Below, piece after piece: positions 1-11,439 of a stretch of DNA of 64,000 nucleotides. Position numbers and translations under genes: made by a program. Within the stretch, counting starts at the first letter, position 1. Every line of letters starts with the position of its first letter. The stretch is taken from contig NC_079882.1 in NCBI RefSeq assembly GCF_029227915.1, forward strand, positions 2,046,001 to 2,110,000. The letters run 5' to 3'. Below the pieces are notes generated by a model. The model was given only the letters and a program-made list of their open reading frames with translations. It made no database searches and was not told the DNA's origin. Source of the stretch: Hydractinia symbiolongicarpus. Its lineage: Eukaryota > Cnidaria > Hydrozoa > Anthoathecata > Hydractiniidae.

Positions 1-690
1 GTAAAGCTGGGATCGCTAATTAAAACAATGTATAGGATCATGTGCTATTTACAAACTGTTAAGAAGGTTTTGTAGAGGTCATCGACCCATCATCAACGGG
101 TTTGGCTTCACTAAGCTTTGAGAATCAGACCGATCTTGTTCCCAGGTGACCCTTAATAGCGCACACGAGATAAGGAACAGTTGTCTAAGTATACACAACT
201 ACAAACTCTGGAGTAGAACTCGCAAGGAACTGGTAAACTTATTTGAGATAAAGAAAGTTAGAGAAAAAGCATATAAGAAGAGAAAATCGGGTAAGGGACT
301 TTGGGCATTTTTTGTGCAGACAGGGAGATGGACAAGATAGAGGCCACTGTATATTAAACTTTGGATTTTTCTAGATCAAATCATTTTGTACACCTGTGTG
401 CACTTAGAGAGGTTCTTTTGTATTTTCACACCAGACTCGAGCACTGCAGCGATGTCAGCAGAAATCTTTTTTCTCCCCTTTCACTTCATTATAATGTGGA
501 TAGGCTGGCTTTAAACAACAATTTTATTCCTTTTGTTTTAAAGCCTCACACTTTTTTGTACGTATTCTGTCCTATAACATATTAATTACTATTGTTTTAA
601 TTATTGATGTTTTACTAATAAATTTTATTAACTAATATACTAACTTATGCATAACTTATTAATATTTATAAACTACAGAAGAAGAAAATC
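1..690. other. non-coding stretch left of the duplicated locus
   Basis: I see no spliced gene or recognisable domain here. Short open frames lack similarity and splice logic. The similarity to the second arm of the inverted duplication begins near the right end, at the GGAACCCCGC motif around 700. Confidence 0.5.
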
Positions 691-915
691 TTTCTACAAG
701 GAACCCCGCGTAGACACTGCGTGGTTGTAAACCTCCAATTACTCATTTATGCCTTTGAACTGATTGAGGTCTGCAGAATCTGTAGGCACTTGCACAATGA
801 AAATACAGATGACGTCTTTAGAAACTGTATTTACATGCGTTCCGAAAATGCAGGCGGTATGTCTTATTTATAAAAACATAACAATAAATTCATTAGCCTC
901 CGCATCAAGAAATGT

Positions 916-924
916 TATATAAAC
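916..924 (+). promoter_or_regulatory. TATA box of left secreted-protein gene
   Basis: TATATAAAC lies 91 bp before the start codon and is conserved at the same spacing in the inverted copy. A TGACGTC CRE-like site near 808 is also shared by both copies. Confidence 0.6.
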
Positions 925-1006
925 TCATCCACATGCAAGTTGCAATCATAAAATTGCTTTAGAAGCTTACAGTGTAACATCAAGTGAATATTTTTCTTAC
1001 GACAAA

Positions 1007-2604
1007 ATGGTTGGAGCAAATATATTATTTTTCATATTCGTGCATGCAACATCTGGATCTGTTCTGGTAGGTATTCAACTTGTTTGTTGTTTTTGGAAAT
1101 AATTGTACGACTTATTCTTTTTGTGGTTATTATGACTGAACTATATAATACATATTTCTAATTTTGTCGTTTCCATTTAGCATAAAAATGGACAAGATGG
1201 CAACAAAGGTGAAATTTCTTTTATGCTAAAATTTTTATACTTGCAATTTCACCAAAAACCCATGCTAAGTTAAATTTTTCGTTTTTTAGAAATTTCGAAG
1301 GATCAATTTGTCAAAATGTTTGTGAAAACAAGTAAGTATTTTTTTATGCTGCAACAATTAACACATTCTAACCATGTCTTTCCAATATTTGTGTGGCACT
1401 CATGATAGAAAAGTTAAAAAATTTTCAAATAATCTATTTTCTTTAGATAAACTGTTGACAGATCAAGATTATCATCAACTACAGAACAATCCAAACTTCC
1501 CTTTACAATGTGCAAAAAGTAAAGCATCAATTGGAGGAATGTTTGCGAGAGATCAGAATGGAAAATTAGCTCTTCTGTTTTATGTTAATAGAATTTCAGC
1601 AGCAGGTTGGCGAATTTTAATCATTTTACAGTTACTCCTGAATGGAGAACAAAAAGTTTTTCTTGCTTACTGTTTTTTTATACCTGTCGACTTTGATATT
1701 TATTTTCACACCAGCGAAACAAATTTGTCATGTTGTCACCAACGAAATATAATAACGATTGCCATTGTGAAGTAAAAAACATTGAAATAATTAATTTCAG
1801 GTTGTTGGGGATATTATTTGCATCTTCAGGAAGGATCAAAAATTCAACAAGAATACTTTAATTTCCACAATATTGTAAGTACTTTTTATCTCTTTCAACT
1901 GGTTTAAAAAAAATCATTTTTCTGCTTTTATTACCGAGTTTACAATTGCTTCAACATTGTAGGACAAAGACTTTCAAAAAGTTGCTTACCTTCAACTTTC
2001 CACTTCGTATAACTTCACTGTGATACCGTTACCCAATGGTCCACCAAAACATTTAGTTTTCACATCACCAAGTGAGTACTAAATATCTGAATATGTGCAT
2101 CTTATTTTTAAAGCTTTCAAACTCACAAAGTATTTCTTAAATACCCTTTTATATTATATTACTTTATTTATTTTTTAGGTCCATGTGTATTTGAATTGAT
2201 ATATGAAATAACAATGGGTAAGTGTGATTGAGGTATCTTCGTGTTTCAGTAAATATAGTAATGTTTCATTTAAATTCAAAACATAAATAATTATTAATTT
2301 TTCAGAAGTGGGAAAATCGAATATTTTTGATGGCTGTGGCTTACCAGGTAAAAATTTTCAAATATTTTTTACAGCACATCAGCTAAAGTAAATTGTGTAT
2401 TTTAAAAATGTATTTTTTAAATTTGTATTACTCGTACATGCCTTTGAATTATTTGATAAAATTTTACATTTAGGATTCGTTGAGAAGAGAGGAGTGGCTG
2501 AAAAAATATGTGAGACGTATCCTAGCAACAAAAAGATGCAAACTCAAGTTGTCAGACACGAGTTACAAAATACAAACTGCATGTTGGATTGGAAAAAGAT
2601 TTAG
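1007..2604 (+). CDS. small secreted cysteine-containing protein, copy A (9 exons)
   Basis: Exons at 1007-1066, 1181-1208, 1290-1331, 1447-1605, 1801-1874, 1963-2071, 2179-2217, 2306-2347 and 2474-2604 join with GT/AG sites to 227 residues. The start MVGANILFFIFVHATSGSV is a typical signal peptide, so the product is probably secreted. The rest is a compact region with cysteines in the contexts LQCAKSK, GCWGYY, SPCVFE, DGCGLP, KICETYP and NTNCML, consistent with disulfides. A TATA box precedes it. I do not recognise the family. The start is fixed by the signal peptide and by conservation in copy B. The model is well supported because the second copy keeps every splice site and frame. The function is unknown. 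Confidence 0.85.
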
Positions 2605-2795
2605 AAATAAATATATACTAACAAAATTTGAAAGTTGATCTTTCAAGATATTGTACGGTGTAAATTTCTACTTGCTATATAAAAGTTGTTACGTTATTAT
2701 AATCATTCTTGTGCTGTATAAATAATTATTTAACTTATGATGAGTGTATAAACTTGAAATGTAAACTACCAATTTGGAATAAAATCTGAAATTTC

Positions 2796-3520
2796 AACTT
2801 TTGTGTACTCGATGCATTTCAGTGAATGCACGTTTCCCGAATTGCATATTTTTTTATTTATAAAAATTGACTTGTGCATAAATTTTGTGAAAGTGAAAAT
2901 GCTGTTTTGGTGGTATAAATGTTACGGTCAAAATCTTTTTAATTTTCTACTTGTACTATTAAGCCTCAATTTCAATCAGAAATCAATTAGTACAAAATTA
3001 AAAAACTGATGTAGGAGGTTGTTTGTATGAATCTCAAGATTTAACATCAAAGAAAGCTAATTCGGGAAAGGTGTATTAGAAAGATTAGCGATACATTTCT
3101 ATCTCAAATAAAAGGTAAAAAAATAAAGTTGCCAGACAAATAAGCATTTTTGGGAACAAATATCTTCTATTTTTTTAATCAAATTTTAAATAGTGTGTAA
3201 AATATTGTTTATCATAAAAATAAAATTTATTGTTGTAAAGTATGTACAGTAAAAATTTCCCTGATGAAAGTAAAATTTCACAATATAAAAGAAACTGTGG
3301 TGTGATGGCGACGATGATGTCACTACATTTTTTTAATTTCAAATTTATTTTTCCAACAGCCTCATTTCCACTTGGACCACACTTCATGTATTGCTTCAAA
3401 TGTTTTGAAAACATTGTGTTAACCTCAAGTAAATAGTCAATATAAATCTTTTTTTTACAAAGCAATGGAGCCTTCACATGAAGTTTCATTTTGGTACGGG
3501 CGAAATGAAAATTTTATTTC
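2796..3520. other. non-coding stretch
   Basis: This is AT-rich sequence after the duplicated arm. It has short open frames on both strands but no similarity or splice pattern that I can support. Confidence 0.4.
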
Positions 3521-3523
3521 GGT

Positions 3524-4408
3524 CAACCTCGTCCCCAGGGTCTTGTGGCCCCTGAGCTGTTATTACGAAGTGGCCAACAATGATCCTGGAACAGGCTGGT
3601 CATGTGATAGATATACTGGGCATTTTTGAAATTCCAAAGATAATGAGATGCAAGTTTGGCGCTCGCCTTAAGAATTAGAGATGGCGGACGAAAAAAGACA
3701 CAACGTTGAAGAAACTATTCTGTCGATGGAAGCAAAATTGTCAGAATATTACTGACGTAAAGTGTATTAATCTGGCTTAGCTTTATTATTCAATCTTGGC
3801 GAAAAGCCTTTAATTTAGAAAATGTTTTGGAAATTTGTTCCATTAAAATTCATGAGCTCTAGCTAGCTGGGCTGTGTATTAGGTGACTGTCTAGTGAGCT
3901 AGATAACGTGACAACCTGAGACAGCTTTACTCAACCATATTTGTAAAGGACATATTAAAATGGCTATTATTTTTCAGGTAGGTGATTTTGTTAAGAAAAC
4001 GTTAGAAATTGTAGGAGAAGATCTGGTACTCTAGTTGCACGCAAATTTTTCTAGTATGCACAACAAATTTTCCTACTTCTAAAATCAAAACTAAGAATGA
4101 CAGGTTGTAGTGCTATATTTATGGATTATTCTCGGATCCAGGTTAACATGCGTGACACTTTATGATCATTTTCAACAAAAATGACCAAAATTTGAATTCA
4201 GCATCAAAACTTATGGAATCTTGCATTTTTCAAGTTTATACTCAATTACCTTAAGTGGATAAATTTTGGCGAGTATTTAATTTGGCGAATGACCAAAATG
4301 GAATTTTTGTCGGGGATTTAATTTGGCGAATGACACAAAGAATTTAATTTTTATGTCTTTTTTGTCATCAAATTTATCAACAAGCGAAATGCCCTGGAAA
4401 CGAGGTTG
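3524..4408. mobile_element. non-autonomous TIR element of the CCTCG-CCAGG family
   Basis: The left end CAACCTCGTCCCCAGGG is matched by an inverted CCCTGGAAACGAGGTTG at the right end, giving imperfect 17-bp terminal inverted repeats about 885 bp apart. No transposase is visible inside. Short related hairpins occur at 15158-15253 and 29174-29249. Inside, near 4265-4340, the phrase ATTTAATTTGGCGAATGAC is repeated. Confidence 0.5.
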
Positions 4409-4671
4409 TATTCGTAGTCTATCAATATGTACATGATTTCAGGCGAAATGAAACTCATTTCCGTGTTGATTTCATTTTGATCTAAAGGACGGAAATAAAT
4501 TTGTTTTGCACAAAAAATTCAAAAATTTCTGAGAAACACAAAATGTTATAGGGATCCGTGCATTAAAAAAATCGTTTATATAAAAACTTTAAATGTGTTA
4601 AGAAGTCTACCTTACTACATCATCAATAATGACGTCACAAAGTCAGTTAAAATTTTTTGAAGCCAAATATA

Positions 4672-5138
4672 AAGGCGAGTTTCCACTCAAACGAATCGAT
4701 CGATGGCGTTTTTATTAAAATTGATTTACATTTGAATTCGATCGATGTCAAGTCAGTCCCAAGACACTGAAATCCGCGAACTTATACTACAAATATTATC
4801 ACTAATTCCTTAACATTTATCTGCGAATAATCACTTATCGGTAATCTTTTAACACTTGCTCGTGTTAAATAATGTATTGATGTTGCTGCATCAAACATGC
4901 TAATAAATTTTCGTTTGTTTGAAATGTTTTAGCCACTTTTTACTTTTACCCGCTTCTCAGTGTAGTTCATTTCTTCGTCGATTTTTTTACATCACGTGGG
5001 TATAAAACAATCTCATTGGATAAATTTCAATCGATCGACGAAAAAGTAGAAAGCAATCCTATTTTTGAATTCGATCCACAAATATTACGCAATGTTCTAT
5101 TTTTAGTAACATCGATGCGTAGAGTGAAAACCCGCCTT
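4672..5138. mobile_element. MITE-like element 1 (AAGGCGAGTTTCCACTC ends)
   Basis: AAGGCGAGTTTCCACTC at the left and its imperfect inverse GAGTGAAAACCCGCCTT at the right form 17-bp TIRs. CGATCGAT-type motifs lie inside both ends. It has no coding capacity and directly abuts the next element. Confidence 0.55.
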
Positions 5139-5546
5139 AGGGGCTATTTATATGGAGGTGGGCTGGCTCGGCAAACCGAGCTGGCTTACTTACATGCCGG
5201 GCTGGCTTACTTGCCTTTTAACTTATTTTTATATGAAAACAGAACTACCTCGATTGGGTTGAATAATGAAACATTAAATAATGTACAACAAAGGAAATAA
5301 TTTTCATAACAAAAGAATTTAATTACTTGAGCATAATAAATCATCTCGCCCAGGCGCGCTAGCCCGTTTAGTTACTGTTTATATGGAGTTTTATCCAGCT
5401 TGCTTGCCGAGATATTTCGAGTAAAATAGGCGAGATCTCGGCAAGCGGGTCAGCTCGCCTCTCCATATAAACGAAAGTTTAAATTCCTTTCAAAATAGCT
5501 TTTAGGCGAGATCACGGCTCTGCAACCATATAAACAGCCTCTTAAG
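5136..5546. mobile_element. MITE-like element 2 (GCTATTTATATGG ends)
   Basis: CTTAGGGGCTATTTATATGG at the left is mirrored by CCATATAAACAGCCTCTTAAG at the right. The interior is unusually GC-rich and full of short inverted motifs (GGCTGGCTCGGCAAACCGAGC; GCTTGCCGAGATATTTCG with GCGAGATCTCGGCAAGC) that could fold into strong hairpins. There is no real ORF. Confidence 0.55.
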
Positions 5547-6206
5547 AAAAAAGTTCCAAAAAGTCTTATTAACCGATTTTTGTCTACAACGTACAAAAAT
5601 ATTTTAGTTAATTTAAGTTAGTTAATTATTTTAGTTAAATATTTTTTTATTAAAAATTTTGTTTACAATTTTTGCCACTCGGTGTGAGTATAGCCATAAA
5701 GAGCAAAAGTCAAAGTGAGATTGTGTTTGGTATTCTTCAAATCATGTAATATCGCGCTTACAATGGAAGACGTTATCATACTTAATTTGTTCCATTTAAA
5801 TTTCATTTAATGGTGTTGGAAGTCTTATATATTCGTCAAATTAAACCTAATTTGAACACAAAAGACGAGTATAAAAGTCATACATTAGTGGATTATAATA
5901 ATGAACGACGTCTTCAGGGATGTTGGCAATAGCTTATTATAATTATAATCCGATTAAAGATGTGTTTAACATTCGTAGTATTTTTTTTAAGCTGTGTATA
6001 AGTTTTTTAATAAAACTTTTTTTAAACTGTTATTTATTTGTTTTATAGAGAATGAATCTCATGATGAGTTACAAAAGCTCAAAATATATTATTTAATGAA
6101 ATTGCGTTGTTGGTCATTAAAAGTTTCCCGAGGAAATTGTGGTTAGCATAATTTAAATGATATTCACTGCAAAATTCCATCATTATCTGGAAATACATCA
6201 ACCAAA
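5547..6206. other. AT-rich upstream region of the membrane-protein gene
   Basis: No domain or exon is recognised. It presumably contains the promoter and 5' UTR of the ORF that starts at 6207; I cannot point to a specific promoter element. Confidence 0.35.
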
Positions 6207-7709
6207 ATGGCAATGCTTTTCTTAAGCGTGACTGCGACGATATTAAGCACAACGGCTGGCAAGTTATGTTCAGGATTGTACGTAATTTTTGAAAAAAAAC
6301 GACAACGCGAACACGAATTGCTACAAGAAGATAATTACACGGAATTTACGGAATTAATCACATGTGCAGAACCATATGAGGAATTTTTGGATGTCGATCT
6401 TAGACCAAAAAATATTTATTGGTTTTATAAATGCGCGTTAACAACTATCGCTATTGTATTAACATCATTATTGATTATTCTAGTGTGTTTTATTTTCACT
6501 CCTTCCATATCTCCCTGCGTGAACTACATGAGTTATGGAAAAAGTACTGTAATCCTACGATTTATTTATGACTGCCTAGCTGGAGTACTTCTTCAAATGT
6601 GGTTTTCAGTCCAGGCGTCATTTTTGCTGTCAATTAGACAAGTCTGGAAAATGAACATTATGCAGAATCATTTACTTGCATCCATGGTTGATGTCGGCTA
6701 TCGTTGTTATTTACTCGTGCGTGGCAAATATCCGTGCAGAAATGGACATTGCTACGTTTTATCAGCGGTTTGGTTGATCAATTCCTGCGTTAGTGCAACA
6801 ATAATTACAATCAAATGTCAAAATGGATGGAGAAATAGAATTAAATTGTTCTTTGTAATTTCCTCTCAACATTTGTTTTCGTTTGCACTTATATGTATTA
6901 TTAATGAAATTGTGATACCGTTCTTTGCTGGACTTCCTGGTCGTCAACAAATCTTTTTTACTGTCGCAGTAATGACTCCATGTTTTATTGCAAGACTAAT
7001 AAGTCGGGCTGCAAGTCAAAGCAAGAATGTACCATTTTACCCTTCAAAGCTTTATTTATTGTCGGCTTCCATCGACATTTTGGTAAAATTGGAATACCGC
7101 TTTTTGCAAGCATACATTCGTCGACCTGAAACGTATATATTAATGAGCCTTATTCAGAGTTTTTTAGCTTTTTTCGAACGTATCAGCATCTTATTGACTA
7201 ATTACATATTAATGTTGTTTATAAAAAAGTATTTTAAGGGGCAACAAGTCAATCTTTCCTCTCCTGTATCAAGAAGAATTATGGCAGACCTTATTATCAT
7301 TGGCTTTGTAAGTGAAATCGTAACAGCGATATTGCCCCCAACATTTATTTACTTTATTTTCAGAGTGCGCCAAATCCGGATACAAGTTGGAGCAAATGAC
7401 GTGATCTACTCTCATGAAGATCATTTTATAGATTACTGCACACGCGCTGGGTCAACACTCGCTATAACGTTTGTATTTTTGCTGGCCTCGATATACATTG
7501 TTAGCAGATACGTGAATTTACCGGTTGTAATATTGTGGAAGAAAACATGGAAAGAAAAATCTCTTTTTACGTTTTGCACAATAGCGGGAGGTGTTCTTTA
7601 CGGGGCTCAAAATTTAATAACTAAACCATTTTATGAAATGAAAAATCTGGAGTATAATTCTACGCAACCCATCTTCATCTGTAATAGTTCTTATCACATA
7701 TTTTGGTAA
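6207..7709 (+). CDS. intronless multi-pass membrane protein, unknown family
   Basis: A single 500-residue reading frame. After a charged N-terminal stretch (KKRQREHELLQEDN) it has a series of long hydrophobic segments, roughly residues 73-96, 115-140, 186-203, 210-235, 245-265, 310-342, 354-382 and 412-434, so it is very probably an integral membrane protein with eight or more spans. Recognisable phrases such as VWKMNIMQNHLLASMVDVGY and the cysteine-rich PCRNGHC loop recall no family I can name; I considered and dropped STRA6. The neighbouring genes have introns, so a single-exon gene suggests a retrocopy or a lineage-specific intronless family. The long frame and consistent codon use argue for a real gene; the function is not inferred. 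Confidence 0.7.
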   Translation: MAMLFLSVTATILSTTAGKLCSGLYVIFEKKRQREHELLQEDNYTEFTELITCAEPYEEFLDVDLRPKNIYWFYKCALTTIAIVLTSLLIILVCFIFTPSISPCVNYMSYGKSTVILRFIYDCLAGVLLQMWFSVQASFLLSIRQVWKMNIMQNHLLASMVDVGYRCYLLVRGKYPCRNGHCYVLSAVWLINSCVSATIITIKCQNGWRNRIKLFFVISSQHLFSFALICIINEIVIPFFAGLPGRQQIFFTVAVMTPCFIARLISRAASQSKNVPFYPSKLYLLSASIDILVKLEYRFLQAYIRRPETYILMSLIQSFLAFFERISILLTNYILMLFIKKYFKGQQVNLSSPVSRRIMADLIIIGFVSEIVTAILPPTFIYFIFRVRQIRIQVGANDVIYSHEDHFIDYCTRAGSTLAITFVFLLASIYIVSRYVNLPVVILWKKTWKEKSLFTFCTIAGGVLYGAQNLITKPFYEMKNLEYNSTQPIFICNSSYHIFW

Positions 7710-8640
7710 CACTTCAAAAAACCGTTTGTTCTGGAAACAAAAATGTTTCATAAATCAGACAAAGGACATGGTGAATCTGCTTAACAGGAATGTACGTGCA
7801 ACTCTTAGAAATATACTCTGTTTGTACAGTTTGTACCTAGAATATATATTTTTACTTATTGTCTTTAATACATTTTCTTACTCCTATTTTGTATACATAC
7901 ATACTGTATGATGCTGCTCTATTTATTTGGGCACTTAACTAGTATCATTCGGTTTCATAGCAACAATGTTCTTAAAAAGAAAGGGAGGGGTTAACCACTT
8001 TGGAGCAATTGATGGTTTGTTGATAACACTTGGAAGGAACATAGTGGCGTTTAAATTCATTTTTCTGAGAACACGTATTTTTAACTCTGAACATTGTGCG
8101 ATGGTTAAGTTGACAAATGCGTGAATTTTGTTTAGTAAACGGTTCCCTTTTTGGACATTTAAAAAGGTGATTAAAAGCAATGCCCCAACCCCTCTTAAAA
8201 AAACTAGGAAAAATAGTTTCTTTAAATGAAGATAACTGGAAGGCTCGGTGGAACGAACAGTATTCATAAAAAACATAAATTATTGTGTGTGTGTATTTGT
8301 ACTCTTTTACAGTGTCAATATTTTTCATGTTAATTTTTTAATCGTTATGTTTACAATTCTTATCGTCATGATCGTCATCTTTTATATAATTCAGTTTCGT
8401 CAAAAATAATTCATGCGTCAATAATAATAAATATAACAATTAAAATAACTCATTTTACTTTCTCTTTACTTCTCTTAATTGGGAAGAATTTTGAATAATC
8501 AGAAAGTAGAAGTGAAAATACAAAATCCTAAATGTCATCGTAATTCAAAGTAAATTAAATTTTTGGTTTTGCTTTGTAAAACCAAAAATTTTATAAAAAA
8601 TAAAATTATTTTAGACATTATTGGACCAATTTATTGGCCT
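7710..8640. other. intergenic, between membrane-protein gene and TIMP
   Basis: No similarity-supported exon is seen. Open frames on the minus strand around 7935-8328 overlap each other and have no domain. The AT-rich part next to 8640 is probably the TIMP 3' UTR and terminator region. Confidence 0.4.
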
Positions 8641-8646
8641 CCAAGG

Positions 8647-9529
8647 CTAACATTTTGTATATTGGTCATCGGATATCCATGAGCACTCGCTGCCTCTTCT
8701 GCCGCACATGCGATACTTGGCCGAACATTCATCAGCAACATCCCATTGGCATGAGCTTTTGTAATCGCAGTAACCATCCACACATGTCGCTATAGTACAG
8801 TCGCACTCATATGCTCCGTGTACACCATTCTTAATTTGTTCTGATAGCAAGTGCCACTCATTGTTCAAATCACACTTGCTAAGCATCATCCAGCAACCAA
8901 GTAAATAGATGCCTCCTTTTCTTAGCAATAAACTGCAGGAATTTGCTCCATCGTTTGATGTTGTGTACACAACAGCTTTGGTAGAGCTTCTTCTCTCAGT
9001 AAATGTTGTATGTTAGACTGTCCTTTAAAAATTTTCATGACAGTGATGTTGTAAAAAGCAATCTGCAAGGGAGGGAGCCCCATATCGACATATTGTTGGT
9101 AATTTTCGACCAGTGAATATTGGTGTTTAGAGGTTATTGTAACTTTGATGACTATAAAATAATAAAATGACGTTATATAACCGGTTTTTTTTCTTTTCTT
9201 TTTTTGTGACATCAGCATTTTCGTCTAACCTTTTCAAATTTCTCAAGTTAAAGCCTATCTTACGCTTTATTTTGTTGAGGTTAAACGTAGTTGATTTTGA
9301 GCATGAAATGAAAAACAGAGAGGTCTATTTCACGAAGGTTTACAAGTTTACGAAAGATGGTGGTGAAGATAATTTGCTAATTAAGAAAGAATGACTTACC
9401 GAAATCTGAATTGCAGAAAGCATTTTGTGGATGCGCTGGCATACACACGCAACTTTCAACTATTATCGCCAATCTAGAAAAAGACAGCAATGAAAGAAAA
9501 ACTGTAAATGTGTAGTTTACGAATCCCAT
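8647..9529 (-). CDS. TIMP: TIMP-family metalloproteinase inhibitor, apparent frameshift
   Basis: Exon 1 (9529-9400) encodes a signal peptide followed by CVCMPAHPQNAFCNSDF, which is the TIMP start: after signal cleavage the Cys-x-Cys amino terminus inserts into the metalloproteinase active site. Exon 2 (9151-8647) continues VIKVTITSK and IAFYNITVMKIFKG, the NTR/OB-fold core. It then has a cysteine-rich C-terminal part (NSCSLL, ECDCTIATC, CDYKSSCQW, GSECSWISDD) matching the TIMP C-terminal domain. The length of about 211 residues fits the family. Within exon 2 the frame jumps near 9001-9015: the upstream frame ends in FKGQSNIQ and the downstream one resumes at RSSTKAVVYTTS. One base appears missing and there is no room for an intron. 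It could be an assembly error, a polymorphism or a young pseudogene. TIMPs act extracellularly on matrix metalloproteinases. Confidence 0.85.
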
Positions 9530-9539
9530 TGCTTCTCGT

Positions 9540-10010
9540 CTTTATTCGTTGTGTTGTACTGACTTGCTGACTTGCTTGTGATTTTCGCAATGTGAAAGTA
9601 GCGTACAAATAATGTAATCAGAAGGTTGTATTTATATGACATCAGGAGGCATACTGTGTACACATAAATTTGTCACGATCTGAAATCACCCTCCTTCATC
9701 GGATATGAGCTTATATAATCAGGAAACATGTATTATTTTTGGAAGATTGGTTGTTTATCTGAGAAGAGGGAAAAATGCTGAATCTCTTTTTACTATTTTT
9801 GTTTGTTTGTTTGTTTAATATTAACTTATTTTTATCTCGATACACGTCAGAATGTCAGCTAGCATGTACATACAAACAATGTTAGTGATTGTTTGTTAAT
9901 TTAAATTTTATTTGTTTTGTTTTCGGCAAACTTTGTTTATCGCGATTCATTAAAGTTTGATCATAGAGATAATATCTCTATAGTTTGATACATTTACGTA
10001 GTGTTTTGTT
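9540..10010. other. TIMP upstream region
   Basis: Presumed promoter side of TIMP. A short (TTTG)n microsatellite lies near 9798-9815. Nothing else is supported. Confidence 0.35.
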
Positions 10011-10029
10011 GTCAAAGAAAGAAATTAAT

Positions 10030-10395
10030 AGAAAAAAATACGGTTAACTTCCAGTAACGAGTTACCGGGAGTTAAGCAAAGCTCCCGTTAAGTTGAATTT
10101 AGTCTAAAAGAGATTATAGTTCGAGCTAAAGCAATTTTTTCAAGAGGTAGGGCAACGTAACCGAAAAAAGGTGCATTCTGGGCCCTTGTAAATTGAATTT
10201 TCCTTGACAGACAACACCCTCTACCTATAATACATCAGGACTTTATAAAAATTTCGAGTTATGCGAAAAATTAGCCTGGAGGGGGGGGGGGACGTAAAAT
10301 GGGTCGAGTTAACGGATGTTCGAGTTATCCGAGGTTCGAGTTAACCGGAATCGTTTATAAGAAAGTATAAACGAAAGTTCGAGGGACCCTAGAAA
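10030..10395. mobile_element. Tigger/pogo-like transposon remnant
   Basis: The right part carries three near-tandem phrases of the type TCGAGTTAACGGATG, TCGAGTTATCCGAGG and TCGAGTTAACCGGAA, and ends in AAAGTTCGAGGGACCCT. On the other strand this reads AGGGTCCCTCGAACTT, the layout of pogo/Tigger terminal repeats, which serve as CENP-B-box-like binding sites. The left part has inverted ACGAGTTACCGGGAG and CTCCCGTTAAG motifs. No transposase is left. Confidence 0.45.
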
Positions 10396-10399
10396 ATGG

Positions 10400-11390
10400 T
10401 TTGAGAAAATGAAAGTTAAGCTAACTGTAAGTAAACAATCGTAAACCCAAAAAATCCAATTATTTGTCGTGAGATGAATTAATCAACTATGAGAGAAAAC
10501 TGAAATAGATTTCGAACGTTTATTAGAATTATTGGCGACGTATTTCTTCCTCTATTTTTTTAAAGCAGGAGAAGCAACATACGGTAAAAAATGATAAAAA
10601 AAGATCTTTTTTTACTCTCGATATGCAATATCTCAAGTTATTGTTTATTTATGTTTTTCTTCGATGACACTGTGTTAAGTTAGGGGAGCTCTTTTGTAAT
10701 CCCTTTTGCGTTTTGGTGTATTATTTTGTTTGCTTGATGTTTCGTGAGTCAATATTTTTGCTCAACTGTCCATGTTGATGACACACTAGTGTCATCACGA
10801 TTTTTACTTTGTTTAACATAAAAAACATTTGTTATAAAGAAACCCTCAATTCAAAATTTCGTTTTGTACCCAAGTTGCTGTATTTTTGATTTTTGACGAA
10901 GTAGGCTTGACGATTAATCATGACTATATGACAACTATGGCTTAACTGATCGAATTTTTGTCCATAATTTCTTATATTAAGTTGACCACTACACTAATAT
11001 TTCAAAAAAATATTTCGTACGTAAGGCAGTGATCAACCAAAGGAATGCAAATCCTGTTATCATGTAAGGCTACATCCGACGTAAGACCAAAATAATGAAT
11101 CCAGTATATATATATTCTATTCGAATTTCGAGTCTCTCATCAAATGAGGGTGTTCATTGACTTGAAATGATTGTTTTGATTTACTGTATGTTGACAATGT
11201 TATAATGTTCGAAATTGACTTGAGTTGTGTGCCCTCCAGCCATATCTCAGTTGTCGAAATATAGTCACAACTTTTAATATGATTTAATTTATCATCAGCT
11301 CTTTATCATTGTATATTTTATATTTTAATAAATACATTTTAATTATTTATCATCATACTGTTGTGTGAGTGTTCAAACTGCTTCAATTCT
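10400..11390. other. non-coding AT-rich stretch
   Basis: No exon or element is recognised apart from short AT-rich repeats such as TATATATATA near 11105. Confidence 0.4.
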
Positions 11391-11439
11391 TGTTGTTTTT
11401 ACATGAGACATTAGAAATTCGATTGACAATATTTTATGT

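Larger units (their letters stand above)
690..2795 (+). repeat. left arm of a gene-sized inverted duplication
   Basis: From the GGAACCCCGC motif near 700 to the ATAAAATCTGAAATTT segment near 2790, this stretch matches the reverse complement of about 12850-15035. The match covers promoter, exons, introns and 3' UTR. The arm holds one complete copy of a secreted-protein gene. The arms are inverted, so the two genes are convergent. Confidence 0.85.

Noticed and set aside
3175-3489. Opposite-strand ORFs near 3.2-3.5 kb
   Set aside because: Both strands are open by chance in AT-rich DNA; no similarity.
6207-7709. Assignment of the membrane protein to the STRA6 retinol-receptor family
   Set aside because: I could not align its characteristic segments with what I know of STRA6; only hydrophobicity is shared, so I left it unassigned.
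7935-8328. Two overlapping minus-strand ORFs
   Set aside because: They overlap in different frames with no domain, signal peptide or splice support.
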